The notes below the pieces were generated by a model. That model was not told where the DNA came from and ran no database searches. It saw only the letters and a program-made list of their open reading frames with translations. 64,000 nucleotides of DNA from Camarhynchus parvulus (lineage: Eukaryota; Chordata; Aves; Passeriformes; Thraupidae). Below are positions 37,501 to 50,749 of this stretch, in pieces. Position numbers and translations under genes: made by a program. Within the stretch, counting starts at the first letter, position 1. Each line of letters starts with the position of its first letter. The stretch spans positions 63,727,993 to 63,791,992 of the forward strand of contig NC_044573.1 in the NCBI RefSeq assembly GCF_901933205.1, written 5' to 3'.

Positions 37501-39203
37501 ATTTAGTCCACAGATCTTTGTCTCTGTATCCAGTGAACTTCTAGAGTTTCCATTTCCAGAGGTAAATTATAGACCTGAGCACCAGAGCTGGTTTAGCTGA
37601 TCTGATCATTCAGAAAACTGTTAGAATTTGTTCCAAAGAAAAATTTGTTCCAAAGATTTTATTCCATTTGTTCCGGTTGTATTTGCAGTAATCTTTATTT
37701 GGGTGAGAACAACAAGGTGTTTCACCAAGTGAAAGAAGTTGTATAAATGCAGTGGAGGGATCCACAGGCAGGTAATGTCTTAACATTCCCAAATGCAATC
37801 AGTGGTAGCTAGATCAATATTTATCATAACAATAATTATCTGAACAATTGTCTGGATCCCAAGAGAAAGTGGCAGTGTGTAAACCCTATTAATCCCATGA
37901 GGAGATGTATCTCCTAGGAAGGAAATGTATTTCAGAGATTCATTTAGCCTCAAGAGTGTTGCATCAGAAACACAAAGACTTGGGTATCAGAGCTAAAAAT
38001 TTATATCTTCAAAACCCCTGCAGTACTTCTCTACAGCACAAAAGGGAGTTCCTCCGTGCTAATTTTCCAGCAGTGAAGTTCCCTCAGGAGTTAAGTGTAT
38101 GTTTTGTGTACAGTCTGTTGCTACCTAGTGCATGTAGCTAAGCTACACTGAGATCTCTGTTTTAAGCAAATATCTACTGAACTCAGTGGTAAGACCAGGT
38201 ACATTTTGTATTCAGTGAATGTGGTTCAATGTACAAAATAATTTGCCCTTTAAACAATAGCTCAAACACCTGTGTTCAAGTTCATTTTCTGGTCGTGAGT
38301 TTTTGAACTCACGTCTATTATGATTGCTTAAATTAGCTACATAATGCTATAGGATGTAGTTTTAACCTTTTCATTGCAAAATGGGATGGCTTTATGTAGT
38401 AATTAGAAAAAGGCAGTAATTTTAGGACTAGGCCATTTGTCTAGATCAGGGAAGGAAAAGAAGACTTAGGTTCTTCCGCCTACTCTTGTGAATCATTAAA
38501 TATCCAAACAATAATGTGATTACCCAAACCCAGGTGAATGCTTAAACACCAAAAGCAAGAAGAGACACAGTGTAAATGTGTAAATATTCAATGCAAAGAG
38601 CAACACTTCAAATACAAGGAATTAAGAGAACCCCATCCCATGCTGAGGCCAAAGTTGGTCCCTCTTCTGCAGCTGTGTTGGCATCTCTTCCTGGTGAACT
38701 GAACTGCTTGTAACGATTCAGGTGCCTTTTCCTTTAGCTGTTGGGGGTTTCATGCAAGGATTAGGTCTCTCAAATTAAATAGAAAGCCAGTCATTTAAAA
38801 GCTAGGGGATTTTGGGAAGCTGGTCCCTGTAATGTTGCAGCTGGATCCTCTTTCCCCTCTCACGCTGCAGGTCAGCTACATTCCTGCAGCACAGCCTGGA
38901 ATAACTGGTAATGCTCGGCCAGAGTGATGGGCTGAGAGAGGGGACAGGACAGCTGGACGAACTTCCACAGAGGGTCAGCAGTGTTAAACTGAAGAAAGAG
39001 AAATTATAGTTTTACCTGAAAAAGCTGGGGACAAGGAGAGAGGGGAGAGAGCAATCACAGGGATTGCATTATGCAATCCATTCTGAAGGGAAAAACATAG
39101 GAAGGAAGGAAAACAAGCAAAATATTAAAAGGCCTTTATTTTTTTTTAATTTGCATATTTACTTACTAGAAGTCTTAGTAAGAAGAGGTCCTGCAGTCAA
39201 ACT
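34573..39203. other. Intergenic, AT-rich, no gene seen
   Basis: About 4.6 kb of unique AT-rich sequence. A perfect 8-bp stem with a 4-base loop (CGTGAGTT TTTG AACTCACG) sits at 38294-38313. Nothing else is recognised. Confidence 0.5.
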
Positions 39204-39444
39204 TTTTAGTATGGCCTGTAGCAATAGGACAAGGGGCAATGATTTTAAACTGAAAGAGGATAGATTTAGATTACATATAAGGAACAAATCTCATATGGTG
39301 AAACACTGGCACAAATTGCTCAGAAGGCGGTGGATGCACCTTCCCTGGAAATATTCAGGGTCAGGCTGGTCAGCTCTGAGCAACCTGCTCACTTCACATG
39401 ACATTTGAAGGTGCATTCCAACTGAAACTATTGTGTGATTGTAG
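39204..39444 (+). mobile_element. CR1 LINE 3' end
   Basis: It contains TTTTAGTATGGCCTGTAGCA, AGGACAAGGGGCAATGATTT, TAAACTGAAAGAGGATAGAT, GGTGGATGCACCTTCCCTGG and CAGCTCTGAGCAACCTGCTC. The tail CTATTGTGTGATTGT is degenerate, so this copy is older or more diverged. Confidence 0.9.
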
Positions 39445-42400
39445 GAATAAGAGAGAAGGGAGGAAGCTGGAAAGTGAAGAGTCACTTGAAAAGGAAAGAG
39501 GGGGTTAAGGCAATAAGAAGAACCCAGACAGGAAATGAAAGATGAAACTCAAGGACAAAAGGACTTTTAATTCTGGATCAATTACAGAGGTGTCAGCCTC
39601 TTCAGTCAGTGAGTAATATCCACCATTCTTGTCAAATCATCTGCTACCTTTATCTGCTGATAAGGCGGTAGTGGAGGTGGGGGGAAATTGCTACTTTTTG
39701 TTTGCGTTTGCAGGTTCTTCAAAAAGTGGCAAAATTACCAGAGGTGTCAAATAACCCCTACTGCAGGTGTGCTTGGTGCAGGCAGGGGGTCTGTGGAAGC
39801 TCAAACCATGTTTTCCCAGCCACTGCTGTTCAGACTATCTGCAGATGCAGCAAGGAAAGACTGTCTATATTTAATGGGAGAAATGCAAAGAAGCCATATG
39901 GATTTCACCGAAGCTAGGTAAAACTTCTCCTCCCATGCCTTTTGACTTGTGTTGTGCAAGATAGCATTGCTGACTTGCTGGCACAGATGTTTCCTTTTAC
40001 ATGTGTGTCTCCAGTGGTTTTCAGTTTGACATGGAGCTGTGTAAGCAGGACCTCCTGGAGTCCGTGTCACGGAGCTGACTCAGCTTGCCAGCAAACATTT
40101 CTCCCTGTTCACCAACCCTGCAGAGTCAGATGGAGTTCCTGGAGGAATTCTGTAAGTTTCTTGATTTATACTCAGAAACATGGGTTCTGTAGGCTGGATT
40201 TGCCCTTCAGCAGTCCTGTACAACTGCTCTTTTCTGAAATTCTGACATCTTTTGCAACCACAACATCTCTGCAAGATTTTTTCAACTGTTCTTGCACTTA
40301 TAACTTAGTTGTCAACATTTCATCCACTTGCATGAATAGTTTGTTGCTCTGCTGCTAATCTCTACCTTATCTAACTATTCAGTGGGTACTAAACTGAGTG
40401 ACAAAAATGCAGAGCTGAAAGTCTAAACCCTGGTGAGGCAATCCAGTTATCAAAGACACGCCACATGCCTGCAGTATGTGATGCTATCAGAGCTTTTCCA
40501 TGAGTTCCCAGTCTTACTTTTGCATATTTCTGTGAGCTGGATATTAGCGGCAGCTTTCTGCATCTGTCAGATGCTAATTCAGAAACAAAAAAGAGATTGT
40601 AGTTCCTGTCTCGAAGGCTGTGGGACACTGGCAAGGATTCAGGGAGCTGTCTGCCCTGCTATGAAACCCTGTTTAAGAAGGTAGAAGCAGGATCCTGATT
40701 AATTTATGGACAATGTTCTGCCTCAGCAGAGAATGCAGAGGCATGTGGAGATGTGTGTGGACCTGTTCAACGCTTGAGTGTGCACATCTCTACCACACTG
40801 CAGCAAAAGGCAGGGCAAAAGAGGTCCAAGTTCATCCCTGTGTGACAAAGAGGAACTAAAGGTCAGTATTGCCTTTAATACTGTGAACACCTGTCCAGAT
40901 AAAATCAGCATTAAATGGCAGCAGCCCTTGGATGCTTTTAATCTGTAGGTCTGGGAGCACTTCACAGAGGTAAGCACTGCAATTCTGAGCACAGAGCTCT
41001 GAGCAATAAAGCCTTTCACAGACATATTTCTAGTAGATCTTTGTTAAAGTCACTTCTCTCCACATGGCGTCAGTTTAAGATTTACATGCAAAGTGCAAGA
41101 AGGAGGGAGGTGGCTGCCTGTTGCTGTTACCAACCCAGGGCTGAGTGCCTCTGCACTTTGCAGTGTGTTGTTTGAGCTGCAGCCCTGCAGCTCTGCCCTC
41201 ACCACCACGATTTCCTGTTGCACTCATTTGAAAAGACAGTGTTCCTGAGGAAGTTATGAAGACGGCAAGTAAGTTGCTGCCCTAATTTCTTTGTGTTTAG
41301 TTAAGAGTGCTTTCTTATTTATGCTGGTTAGAGCTTAGTTACGGTGCTTCTCAAACATTTGGGGGGATGAGAAGCTTGTGCTTCCAGAGCACATATGGGC
41401 AAAACTCTGTATTCTGCAGTGCCCTCAGCACGTTGCTCAGAAACAGCTGCAGAAGATTCAAGGCAGCTCTTTTCTCACTGGTGCTGAAACTGTGAGGGAA
41501 GTGACTTAAATATTGAGTTGCAAGACGCTGCTGCAGCTGTGATGTCAGATAAGAAAATGTAACTATTGGTAAATCTGCTGTATGACTGTAAATGTTTCTC
41601 AAAGGCAATAACTGGAAAAAGCAATTTCACATGTTTAAGCCAGCACTGTTTTTTTAAAGTGCTTAATTATTTACGCCTTCAGATGGACTCTCCCAGCAGC
41701 TGAGAAGTGTGTGCTAGAGAGCTCCCTGGCAGTTCACAAAACAGGGTTCTCGCTAGGAAGGATGTCTGTACCTTTTAGCTGACAGCCATGGCTTCCTGCC
41801 TTTGTTTGGGGAGATGATGCAGTGGAGGGAGGCAGCAAGTTCGCTGTCTGCCTGAGGAGCAGATAACCTGCACAACTTGCAGCGGGGATCAGGGGACTGC
41901 TTTGGCTTTGCCTGCCCTCTCTGTCACGACAGCAGCTGCTTTGCTGGTTACAGCCCCCAGGTGTACAGAGAGCTGGACACAGCTCTCGAGCAAGGGGATT
42001 ATCCAGAGAGAGTATTAGGTGCTATCCCTTTTTTTCTGGGCACACAGGAAATGTTGTGGGAAAAGCTGAGTTGCTAGGCAGTTGTTTTGCTGGTAATGCG
42101 GGAAGGAAGCCAGCACAGAGCAAGCCACAGAGGGGCCGTTCTTCTCAGGCCACAGAGGAGCAGAGCCTCAGTGGGTTCTTTGCACTCCCAGTTCTCCTCT
42201 GTGTCTCAATGCCTGGAAACCCTGGATGCCATGTATCACCGCTTTTAAATTGATAAATCAGTTGTGGCACTCTTCTTTCCACGCACCCAGAAAGTTTTAA
42301 TTTCATTAACATGTGTCTGATCAGTTTTTAAGTTTCAGTTTGCTCAAGCAAATCTTCTGTTGTTACTTCTAGAAAAAGTGAGAAAGGAAAGAAAGCCATT

Positions 42401-45400
42401 AACTTGAAAAGTGGCGAATGCAAAAAAAAAGGAAAGTAAAAATTATTCTGATCTAGTGTGTGAAATGAATAAGAGAGAAAATGAATTCTTTAGCTGTATG
42501 CTCATCAGTGATACTTCAGGTTTTGTTGCAGTATCACTTCAAGGATTCATTCTGCTTAAGGTTAAGTAAAATAAAATACTCCCCTAAACACACTAATTTA
42601 AATCATGAAGTGACATGACATTCCCTGTAATTTATGTGAAGAATTGCAAAATGCAGAGACTTATAATGGTGAGACTTACTAGCCTTAGTACTAGGCACTA
42701 ATTTCCATTTCTGAGACCAAGTAGAGAGAAATGCACAGCCCTTGGGCATCACACTCTATTTCAGTGAGCTGTGAGAGTTAGGTACTTCAGCTGCAGAATT
42801 AGGAACACAATGCCAGGCAGTGGGAAGCCAGAAAGGTGCTCTTCAGGAGAGTCCCAGGCACGATATGGACACACTGATGTGAAGAAGAGAGAGGGTGGTT
42901 TTCAATGCCACTACTCATCCTGTCTCCCCTGTCTCCTGTGAGTCTCTAAAAGGCTTTGTGTAAGAGAAACTACCCTTAGGTTTGGTGCTCATGGCATCAC
43001 CACTGACAGTGCCAGCAGGGTCTCACGGTCAGACAAGCGTGGAGAACAGGATCTTGCACTCTGAGTCACTTTCCTGCTGCCTGGTGGCAAATTTTATTCT
43101 AAAGGATTATTGTAGCTTAGCATTGGTGCTGCCAGCCTAAATCTCAGTCAGTGCCAGGCCTGGCAGTGGTGTGAATGGTTTGCCATGAATGCTCAGGAGG
43201 AGGATGAGTTTCATGCAAAAGGGAGCTCTCATTCCTGCTGCCTTTAATGCACAAGATCTTTGGCAGCCTGAGAAACCAGAAGCTGGGTGTCATCTTTCAC
43301 CATTACTATATGCAACTTCCTTCATTTGCTTTGATGTGCTGCAGTCAATATTTCCTAAGAAGTGGCTAAGATCATTATGCCATCTTTTCAGCTCATGTTT
43401 GTTAGTTTCAATTTCTGCTGGCATAGTAGCTGAATATAAAACCTTATTTTCTTCACACAAGAATTCAATTTCTTTCTTATTTCACTTCATAAATAAGTCA
43501 ATGTATGGAATTGTATTACAAAAGCCCTACTAAATAATAAATAATGCATTTGGTCTGCCACATGATTCTGCGCTTGTCTCTTTGCCCAGTGCTCCTCCAA
43601 TTCACAAAATGGGTTTTGTATCATAGTGCATGTAAGTTTAGATTCTTTGCTGTACCTTTCTTAAAACTCATGCCTGCTCTGAACTAGATGCTTCTGCTAA
43701 GAGTTTATACAGAGCAGTATCATACAGAGCATTATCATACAGAGCAAAAAAAATCTTTATTTATTTTACAAAGTCTCTCTGAAGTTTTAGTTATGTGATT
43801 TGGTTGTTTTTTGGGGTTTTTGGGTTTTTTTCTTATGAGATAATGTAGTTTGGAGTTGGTAAGCCCTCTGACTGTCACATACAGATTCTGTTTTGAAAGA
43901 ACTTGTGAAGGTGCTAGAGGAACTCAGAGTTTAGCTGTTCTGTGTCTGTTGTGTGCCTCATCTATACAAAATCCATCCATGTTATCTGTGTGCTTCAGGA
44001 GACCAAACAGCTCTGCTGCAAGGGGTCTAGGAAGCAGTTTGAGAGAAATGTTTGTTTGCTGCTTGAACTATCCAGGTGCTGAGAGCTTCAGGGTAACTGC
44101 AGCCAAAACCAAAACCCTGTAAGTGAATGATTCACTTCAAAAGCTCTTCAAAAGCTTCTACTACCTCATCTACATGTGCATTATTATGCTCAAACTAAAT
44201 AGAAAATTGACCTAAAAAATCCATCTGGTATTGACAGTATCATGAGCAATTCTTCCCTAAAACCCACTTGCCTCTTGTTTATGTCAGTGACAAAGGTTCC
44301 AGCTGATCTCCTGGGGCTTCATGGCAGCACAAGCAGTAAGGGGAAATCAAGGCATTAGTAGAACATGCCAGAGATACCTATGACAAAACTGGACTGTGAG
44401 AAGATGGTGAGCCACAAGCTTTTGGCACAAGGCCAGAACAAAATGCAGAGGAATATCTAGAGGTCCTTAAAGAGTTCTGTCTTGAATATGCTGCGAAAGA
44501 GATTAAGGTACCCTCAGTAGTAGAAGATATCCTGGCCTGAGAAAAGGCAGAGGCGGGGAATAGGGTGAAGGGGTGTGCACATTATGAGTGGGAAAACCCC
44601 CAAACTTTGCAGAAAATGCAAGCAAGCAGATAAAGTGGAAATAAACCATTTTTTGAGGAACTTCAAAATGGCAGAATTGTCTTCAGATTTTTCAATGTGA
44701 GAGATGTAGTAAGTACATCCCAGAGTAGTAGGGACTAACAAGGAAGGACTACAAGGCACACCCCAGAACACCAATGCTGAACATCTGATGATCTCAGGAA
44801 ACAACACTCTAAAGACAAGATAATATTTAAGATACAGAAGTCTGCAAGCAGAATGATGATTAGGAGGATTGCATTGTAGCAGAGAAAGTTGAGTGCCATC
44901 CAGAAATCAGTGAAAACAAAAGTTCCAAAGAGTGGATGGCTCTGAGCAAAATGATCCAGGGAAGAGGAGCTGATCTGTTCAGGGAGGTTCGTGGGCTATA
45001 TAATATGCTGAAAGGAAAAAAAATTCCTAAATAAAGAATAAGGAAAGTAAATTCTGCTGTTAGTATCTAAGAAAAGTGAACTGCTAAGCTGCACAAGTCA
45101 CCTGAGATAGCTGATCAGTGAAATTGGGTCCTTTTCAAACAGCTGTGATCTGTCAGGTCTGCATTAGTAAAGCACTTTGAGTTTCACAAAGCACTGCTGT
45201 GGAATCAGTGGAGGCAGGTAAGCTTGGTTCCCAAAAACTTCTCAGGTGTGGTAAGATCAGTGATCTTAACAAACAGCACAGGCCGAGCAATTGATTCAAG
45301 GTGATAACTAGCAGTAGATAGGATGTCTGTTATCTCTCAAGAGCTCATTAATGGAGTTAAAATGGCAGAAAGGGTCACAATAGGAGGATTTGTTTGATGA

Positions 45401-45721
45401 ACTCAGAGAATGGAGGTTTGAAGAGTAAAGGCAACAGCTCCTGCAGACTGGTGAGTTGAAGCACTGGTCAGTATGTAGAAACCTGGCAAAAGCAGTGGCA
45501 ATGGAGAAATGAGAATTACATGGATAGTAAGAAGGCAGTGCTGTGGCTGAGGTGGATCACCTTTTGTGCAAAGGCAGCTTGATCACAGGGGATAGAAATT
45601 GTTTAAGGAAACCATGAGTGATTGTACAAGGGAGGTGTTCTTGGTTTATGGAAGGTCTGCACAGAGGGAGAGATTACCAACCTTCAACCTGTGGTTTACA
45701 AGTCTCTGGGAATGCGTGGAT
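39445..45721. other. Intergenic, no gene seen
   Basis: About 6.3 kb. It has a moderately GC-rich patch at 41690-42240 with few CpG, a 15-bp tandem repeat at 43707-43746, a G/T-rich patch at 43801-43835, and a 46-codon open stretch at 44400-44540 discussed in the findings. No recognisable exon. Confidence 0.45.
43707..43746 (+). repeat. Tandem repeat, about 2.7 x 15 bp
   Basis: ATACAGAGCAGTATC, ATACAGAGCATTATC and a partial ATACAGAGCA follow one another directly, with one difference between the first two units. Confidence 0.92.
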
Positions 45722-45907
45722 AGATGGGCACTGGAACAGGGAAGTGGTCACAGCACCAGCCTGACAGAATTAAAGAAGCATTTGGACAACTCTCCAAATG
45801 GTCACATGGTGTGACTCTTGGGGTGTCTTGTGCAGGGTCAGGAGTTGGATTTGATGATCCTGATGGGCCATTTCCAGCTCAGCTTATTCTATGGTTCTGG
45901 GATTCTA
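45722..45907 (+). mobile_element. CR1 LINE 3' end
   Basis: It contains GGGCACTGGAACAGGGAAGT, GGTCACATGGTGTGACTCTT, GGGGTGTCTTGTGCAGGGTC, AGGAGTTGGATTTGATGATC and the tail TCTATGGTTCTGGGATTCT. It is the same subfamily as the copy at 24465. Confidence 0.92.
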
Positions 45908-48900
45908 AGTCCATGCACCTGAAAAAAAGGAAGTTTCACTGGCAGTGAACTTAGCATTTGTGAATGGTCTTGAGAAAGCAGAGAAGGGGATTAGCAAAAA
46001 AAGGAAAGAAAGAGTGGCATGTGTTGCAATTTAGTTCCACTATAAATGACTGGAGCAGATCTGTTAGATCTTGGAATTCTCCCTGGACCCTGTAACAAAA
46101 GTCGCTCTAATCATACAGAGCTAGTATTTGCCTTCAATCAAAAATGTCGCTACCAAAGCTTTTAAAGATCTTTTTTAATTTTCCAGTGTGTATCATCAGT
46201 ACCTAAATTGGGGCTGGACTAAACAATGCTTTCATTATCCTCCAAGTCATTTCAGGCACTCCTGAATCCATCTCCTTTCTCAATAGCCTGCTGGGAGGCA
46301 AAGGATCTTGTCCAGAGACTGTTGCATCTACTGCTGACTCTAATGGAAATACAATAGCAATATCTTTAAAATACTGCTGACTTGTATGGCAGGATAGCAT
46401 TTGTTAAAATACTCCTCTGCCTTATTTAATTAACTTGTATCACTTAGTGTTATCATAGTTTTAATTTTGCCATCTGCTGCCCTTAGATTTATGGGCAACA
46501 GTGTGGCGTCCCTTCTGAAAGAATTCCTTGGAATAGTTTGTGCAGTGATGTCTTGTGAGGAACAAGGACATAGGGCATTGAAATCCTGTTAGTCCTCACA
46601 TAAGCTGAAGTGTCTTCTGAGAGCTTCTTAAAAGCAATAAAATGTCCATAAAGGAGATTGGTAGGAGGAGCACACATTGGATGAAATGCACAGGGAAGAA
46701 GAGATTGCACAACAAAAACCTCAGTGAAGTGCTAAGAATTAACTGGAAGTAGCTACCTTCCTTTGAAGTTTCTCACTTTTATAACTCCCCCTTCAAGCCG
46801 AGGTGTAGTTTTGCCCACTTTGTCCATCACCATCTACATCCAGAGCTGCTTGCTGGTGGTCTGCGCCATAGCATCCCTTTCAAATGCTGATGACGCATTT
46901 CTGCTCTCATTTCCTCCTCTGCACACACATCTGTCACACACAAACACCCTATGGTTGTATTCTGGTGAATCCTCCAAGGTAAAAATAACAGGGGAAGGAA
47001 TGAAGTAAAAGGATTGCAGCCTAAAGTTCCAAACAACAATAAGAATTTAAAAAGTGAAGTTAAGGGAAGTAAAGACACTCTAGAAAATGAGAAACTGAGT
47101 CTTCATTTCTGACTGTGGTATTCAAAGCAATAATGATTTCCTTCCCTCACTCTTCCCAGCACATTAGCACATATTTCCCCCAGAATAGCAAATTATGATG
47201 ACTAGAGTACAGAGGGAGAGCCAAAGGATTTACTAACATATATTCTATGCATACCAGTGATGGTTATGTCATAGAGAAAAAATGCCTGTGATTTTTTTCC
47301 CAGTTTTTATAGCAATAACCAACAGAGGTCAGGGCATTTCCTAAAGATTTAGTGACTGTTTGGAGTTAATATCCTTCACCTTACTTATGGACCACCATTT
47401 GCTCCCATCCAGCCATTTATCCGCTGGAAACACTCTGCACAACAGTCACAATTTCCTATGGAATAGCAGCACAAATCAGTAAAAATGGTGTTTGGGCAGC
47501 TACCTTGCGCGTAAAATGCATGTCATGTGTAAGAATAAAGGCAGGAAACAAAAGACTCCTGGACACAGGACTGGCCTGATTTTTGTGGGACACAGCCCTG
47601 TCCTGGTGGACATTCAGGAAAACAGGTTGACCTTTTCTGACCCCCTTTTACATAGCAGCCTCCTCACTCGGTGTTTCAAATAACAGAATTCAGGTTTTTT
47701 GTAATTTAAATAACAGAGTGGTTTAAAAGGTTAAGCACAAAACCTCTTGTATAAGAGCTCTGTTTTCAGGCCAAGATGTGCCTTTACTCCTGCAGAGGCT
47801 TTGATGCTGTAAAAGTGTGTCTTTTCCATCTTATATAAACTGCCTGGCACCTTTCAAAATGATGCTGTCCACACTCGTTAATTCAGTTTTGCAAAACCCT
47901 TGGGGCAGAGCTGAAGGGGAGCAGAGAGGGCATCAGTTCAGAGGTCCCATAGCAAGAAAAGCTTGTCTGAGCAGACACCCAAGCAAGGCAGATGGTGAGA
48001 AGGTGAAGGCATTACCCCAGAGGAGAACCTCCAAGTAGAGTGAGGAGGAAGCTGCATCGAGAATGTGATTACCACAGAGGGGCAAGGAATGGAGAAAAAC
48101 TGCCAGGTTCATGAGAAACTGAGCAGAAAAAAAATATAGTGAAAGGGTTAGTCTCAAAAAAACCCCATAAAATATGAGCCCAAATGATAGAACTCCTGGT
48201 ATGTGCCTGAATATTTTGAGCAGTTATTTCTTACAGTTTTGAATAAATATTTCTAAAATACAATAGTATGGCTTTGCTATTATTATCTTATTATTTTAAA
48301 GGCTTTTGTTTAGTTCTTCTGGACAAAATCCAAATAAGATTAGTCATGTGTATTTAAATCCTTTGTTTTGGAAATTATCTTACATATGTGAAAGAAACAC
48401 ATCTCTGGTGAGCAGTATTGCTGGAGATGGTGAGGAAGAAAATCCCTGTGTTGGTATTCCCGCTGGCACTATTCCACAGGCCCTAGCCAAGAGTCTGAGA
48501 TTATACAGGCACGGGGTGTCAGAAAGAGTCTGCTTTGGAGAGGGGCTTTTATTCTCCTTTCATTCCCTGCTTTTAAGCCTGGGAAGCAGAGCAGATGCCA
48601 TAAGAGCCACACTTCCTGCATCAGGACTCATGGCCTGGCCCTGGCAGCTGGAGAGGCACACATGCCAGGCTGGGGGCCAAGGGATGTGTAACACCTCCAT
48701 GGGGTTCTGTGACTCAGAGTGGGGCACCCACTCCACCCTTCTCCCACAGGGCCAGGAACCAGTGAGATCCCGTGGCTGTGGCTTGGGGAGACAGGAAAAA
48801 ATGGATGTTATGAGTTAGAATATGGCAGAAAATAGAATTCTGAAAACTTCAAGCAGCATGCTCCAGCATGGCAATGTGTTCTGGGACTGTCCTGGCTGGA

Positions 48901-49849
48901 TGCTCTATCTGTGTGTCCAGCCAGCACAAGTGTCCACTCAGACTCTCCTTGGGTTTAACTGATCATTTCCTGGAATTTTACATCAGTTATATCAGGAGGA
49001 AAAAACTTTTGACAAGCATTAAATCAAAGATAATGAAAAACCCTCTTAACTGGAAATACTTTTATTTGTTTAGCTGTGATGATGATAGGGCAGTTCAGTG
49101 GAAAGTCAGGACGCATGCAGGAAACAGGCTGCTCTGCTGGGCCAGGCTGGGGCCATCACTGGGCTGCAGCAAGCCCTGAGGAAGCAGGGAAGTGAGTGGC
49201 CAAACCAGGGAACAGGGACAAGCTGAGCCACGGGGCAGGACACTGAGCTTTGGTGCAGGGGAGAGCAGAGGGAGAAGCTGGGTGGGAGAAGAACTGAGTG
49301 CTGGTGCTTGTTTGGATTACTGGGGTACAAGTCCCTCCTCTCCTGTTCCCACCTTACCCTGTTAGTGCTTCTGGTTTTATTTTTGCCGTGGCACAAAAGG
49401 AAACATGGGTTTCACCAACTCATATGGTTTCTAATTTAGGTTGTACATTAATATATGGAACAAATAAGTGGATACTTAGCCAGGAGGTGAATGTATTGTT
49501 CATTAGCTACTTTGAACTATAGTTTTTATGGGTGTTCTTAGTATGCAATATATAGTACAGTAAATTACTCTGCTTTCCTAATGACTATGCAAAAGCCTTG
49601 TTCACTCAGATGAGTTTTTGGGCTGCAAATTCACACTCTGGCTACTGCACACTAAGTTACTCGCTGCAGACAGACCCCAGCTTAAAGCAGCAGCACTCCT
49701 TTGCATAGATTAAGTTAATTTGCTTGAGCTTGTAGTGCTGTTATGATCAGGCATCAGCTGCAGTGGGTAGCCCTAAGTGGTTTCAAAACAGAAACAGAAA
49801 AATAGCAATAACTAGTTGAAACTGAATCCATTTCCATTGATCGTCTTGG
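45908..49849. other. Intergenic, no gene seen
   Basis: About 3.9 kb of unique sequence. The longest open frame (48306-48818, 170 codons) has no recognisable domain and lies in a stop-poor GC-richer patch. No repeat is recognised. Confidence 0.5.
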
Positions 49850-49915
49850 CAATGTTAGGTTTATGGTTGTAGCTGATGATCTTAAAGGTCTTTTGTGACC
49901 TAAATGATTCTGTGG
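49850..49915 (+). mobile_element. CR1 LINE 3' terminus, very short
   Basis: GTTGTAGCTGATGATCTTAA, AGGTCTTTTGTGACCTAAAT and GATTCTGTGG match the last 65 bases of a CR1-Y-like element. Confidence 0.75.
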
Positions 49916-50694
49916 TTTTGAATTGGTTGTGTCATTGTAGGTGTCCTGTCAGATGAGCCTTGGCAGCTCTTAAGTGGAGACACACAAAGGCCAAATTCCA
50001 ATTCTTTCTTAACTCACATTCAGGACACCTGTCACGTGTGAGATACAATTCTTCCACCAATGTTCAAGCAGGATTTTGTGTTTTGGCTGGAGTAATCTGC
50101 CATTTATATTTCCTTAGCCCTTCTTGCTTCTTGTGTGTCAGGGAACTTTTGGCTCACTTTGACTTGAAGAAGTAACTGTGAAGCTGAGATAGGAGACATC
50201 TTTCTTCAGCCTGTTCTCTGTTTGGGCCAGGCTCCTGGATTTGGAGGACTTGCAGAGCTAGAGAGCAAAAAAAGTTTCTGTGGAGACAACCAGTCCCTCT
50301 TTCCTCAAACTTTTGGAGAGCCATTCCTTGGAGGCAGTGGTCAGGGGGAGCGTTTTAGTGGGATAAGCAAGCACCCAAAGCAGTTCCCTGTATTGCACAT
50401 AGAAGGAAAAGAAAGGTTAACTTATTGGAATTAATCACAGTTATAAAGGCTGAGATAATTAACTCCGTGTTTAATTAGGCGATCATATCTGTGAAAAGGG
50501 AGGTTTCACGTGTTAGTAGTTTCCTGCAGTGCATAAATGCTGAGAGCAAATTAAATACCATGGTGAAAGTAAATGTTGAGGTGAAGGGGTAAAAACACAC
50601 AGTATATAATGCACATGGGCTTGTGGTAGCAGGAGTTTATTTTGCCATGGAAAATGATTGAAAAGGCTTGGGATGATGCTGTGCAGGGCTGCAG
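49916..50694. other. Intergenic, nothing recognised
   Basis: Unique spacer between two CR1 termini. Short open frames only. Confidence 0.5.
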
Positions 50695-50749
50695 TAGAAC
50701 TCAATGATTTTTGAGGATCCCTTCCAACACAGATTATTCTGTGATTCTG
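50695..50749 (+). mobile_element. CR1 LINE 3' terminus, very short
   Basis: TAGAACTCAATGATTTTTGA, GGATCCCTTCCAACACAGAT and TATTCTGTGATTCTGATG match a CR1 terminus of the type ending in CCCTTCCAACTCAG. Confidence 0.85.

Noticed and set aside
38294..38313. Perfect 8-bp stem-loop as a possible small RNA hairpin
   Set aside because: The stem does not extend beyond 8 bp, far too short for a microRNA precursor.
41690..42240. Possible CpG-island promoter
   Set aside because: The patch is moderately GC-rich, but CpG dinucleotides are sparse and no first exon is recognisable.
48306..48818. 170-codon open frame on the + strand
   Set aside because: No recognisable domain, no promoter or splice context, and mixed composition in a GC-richer patch. 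Taken as chance.
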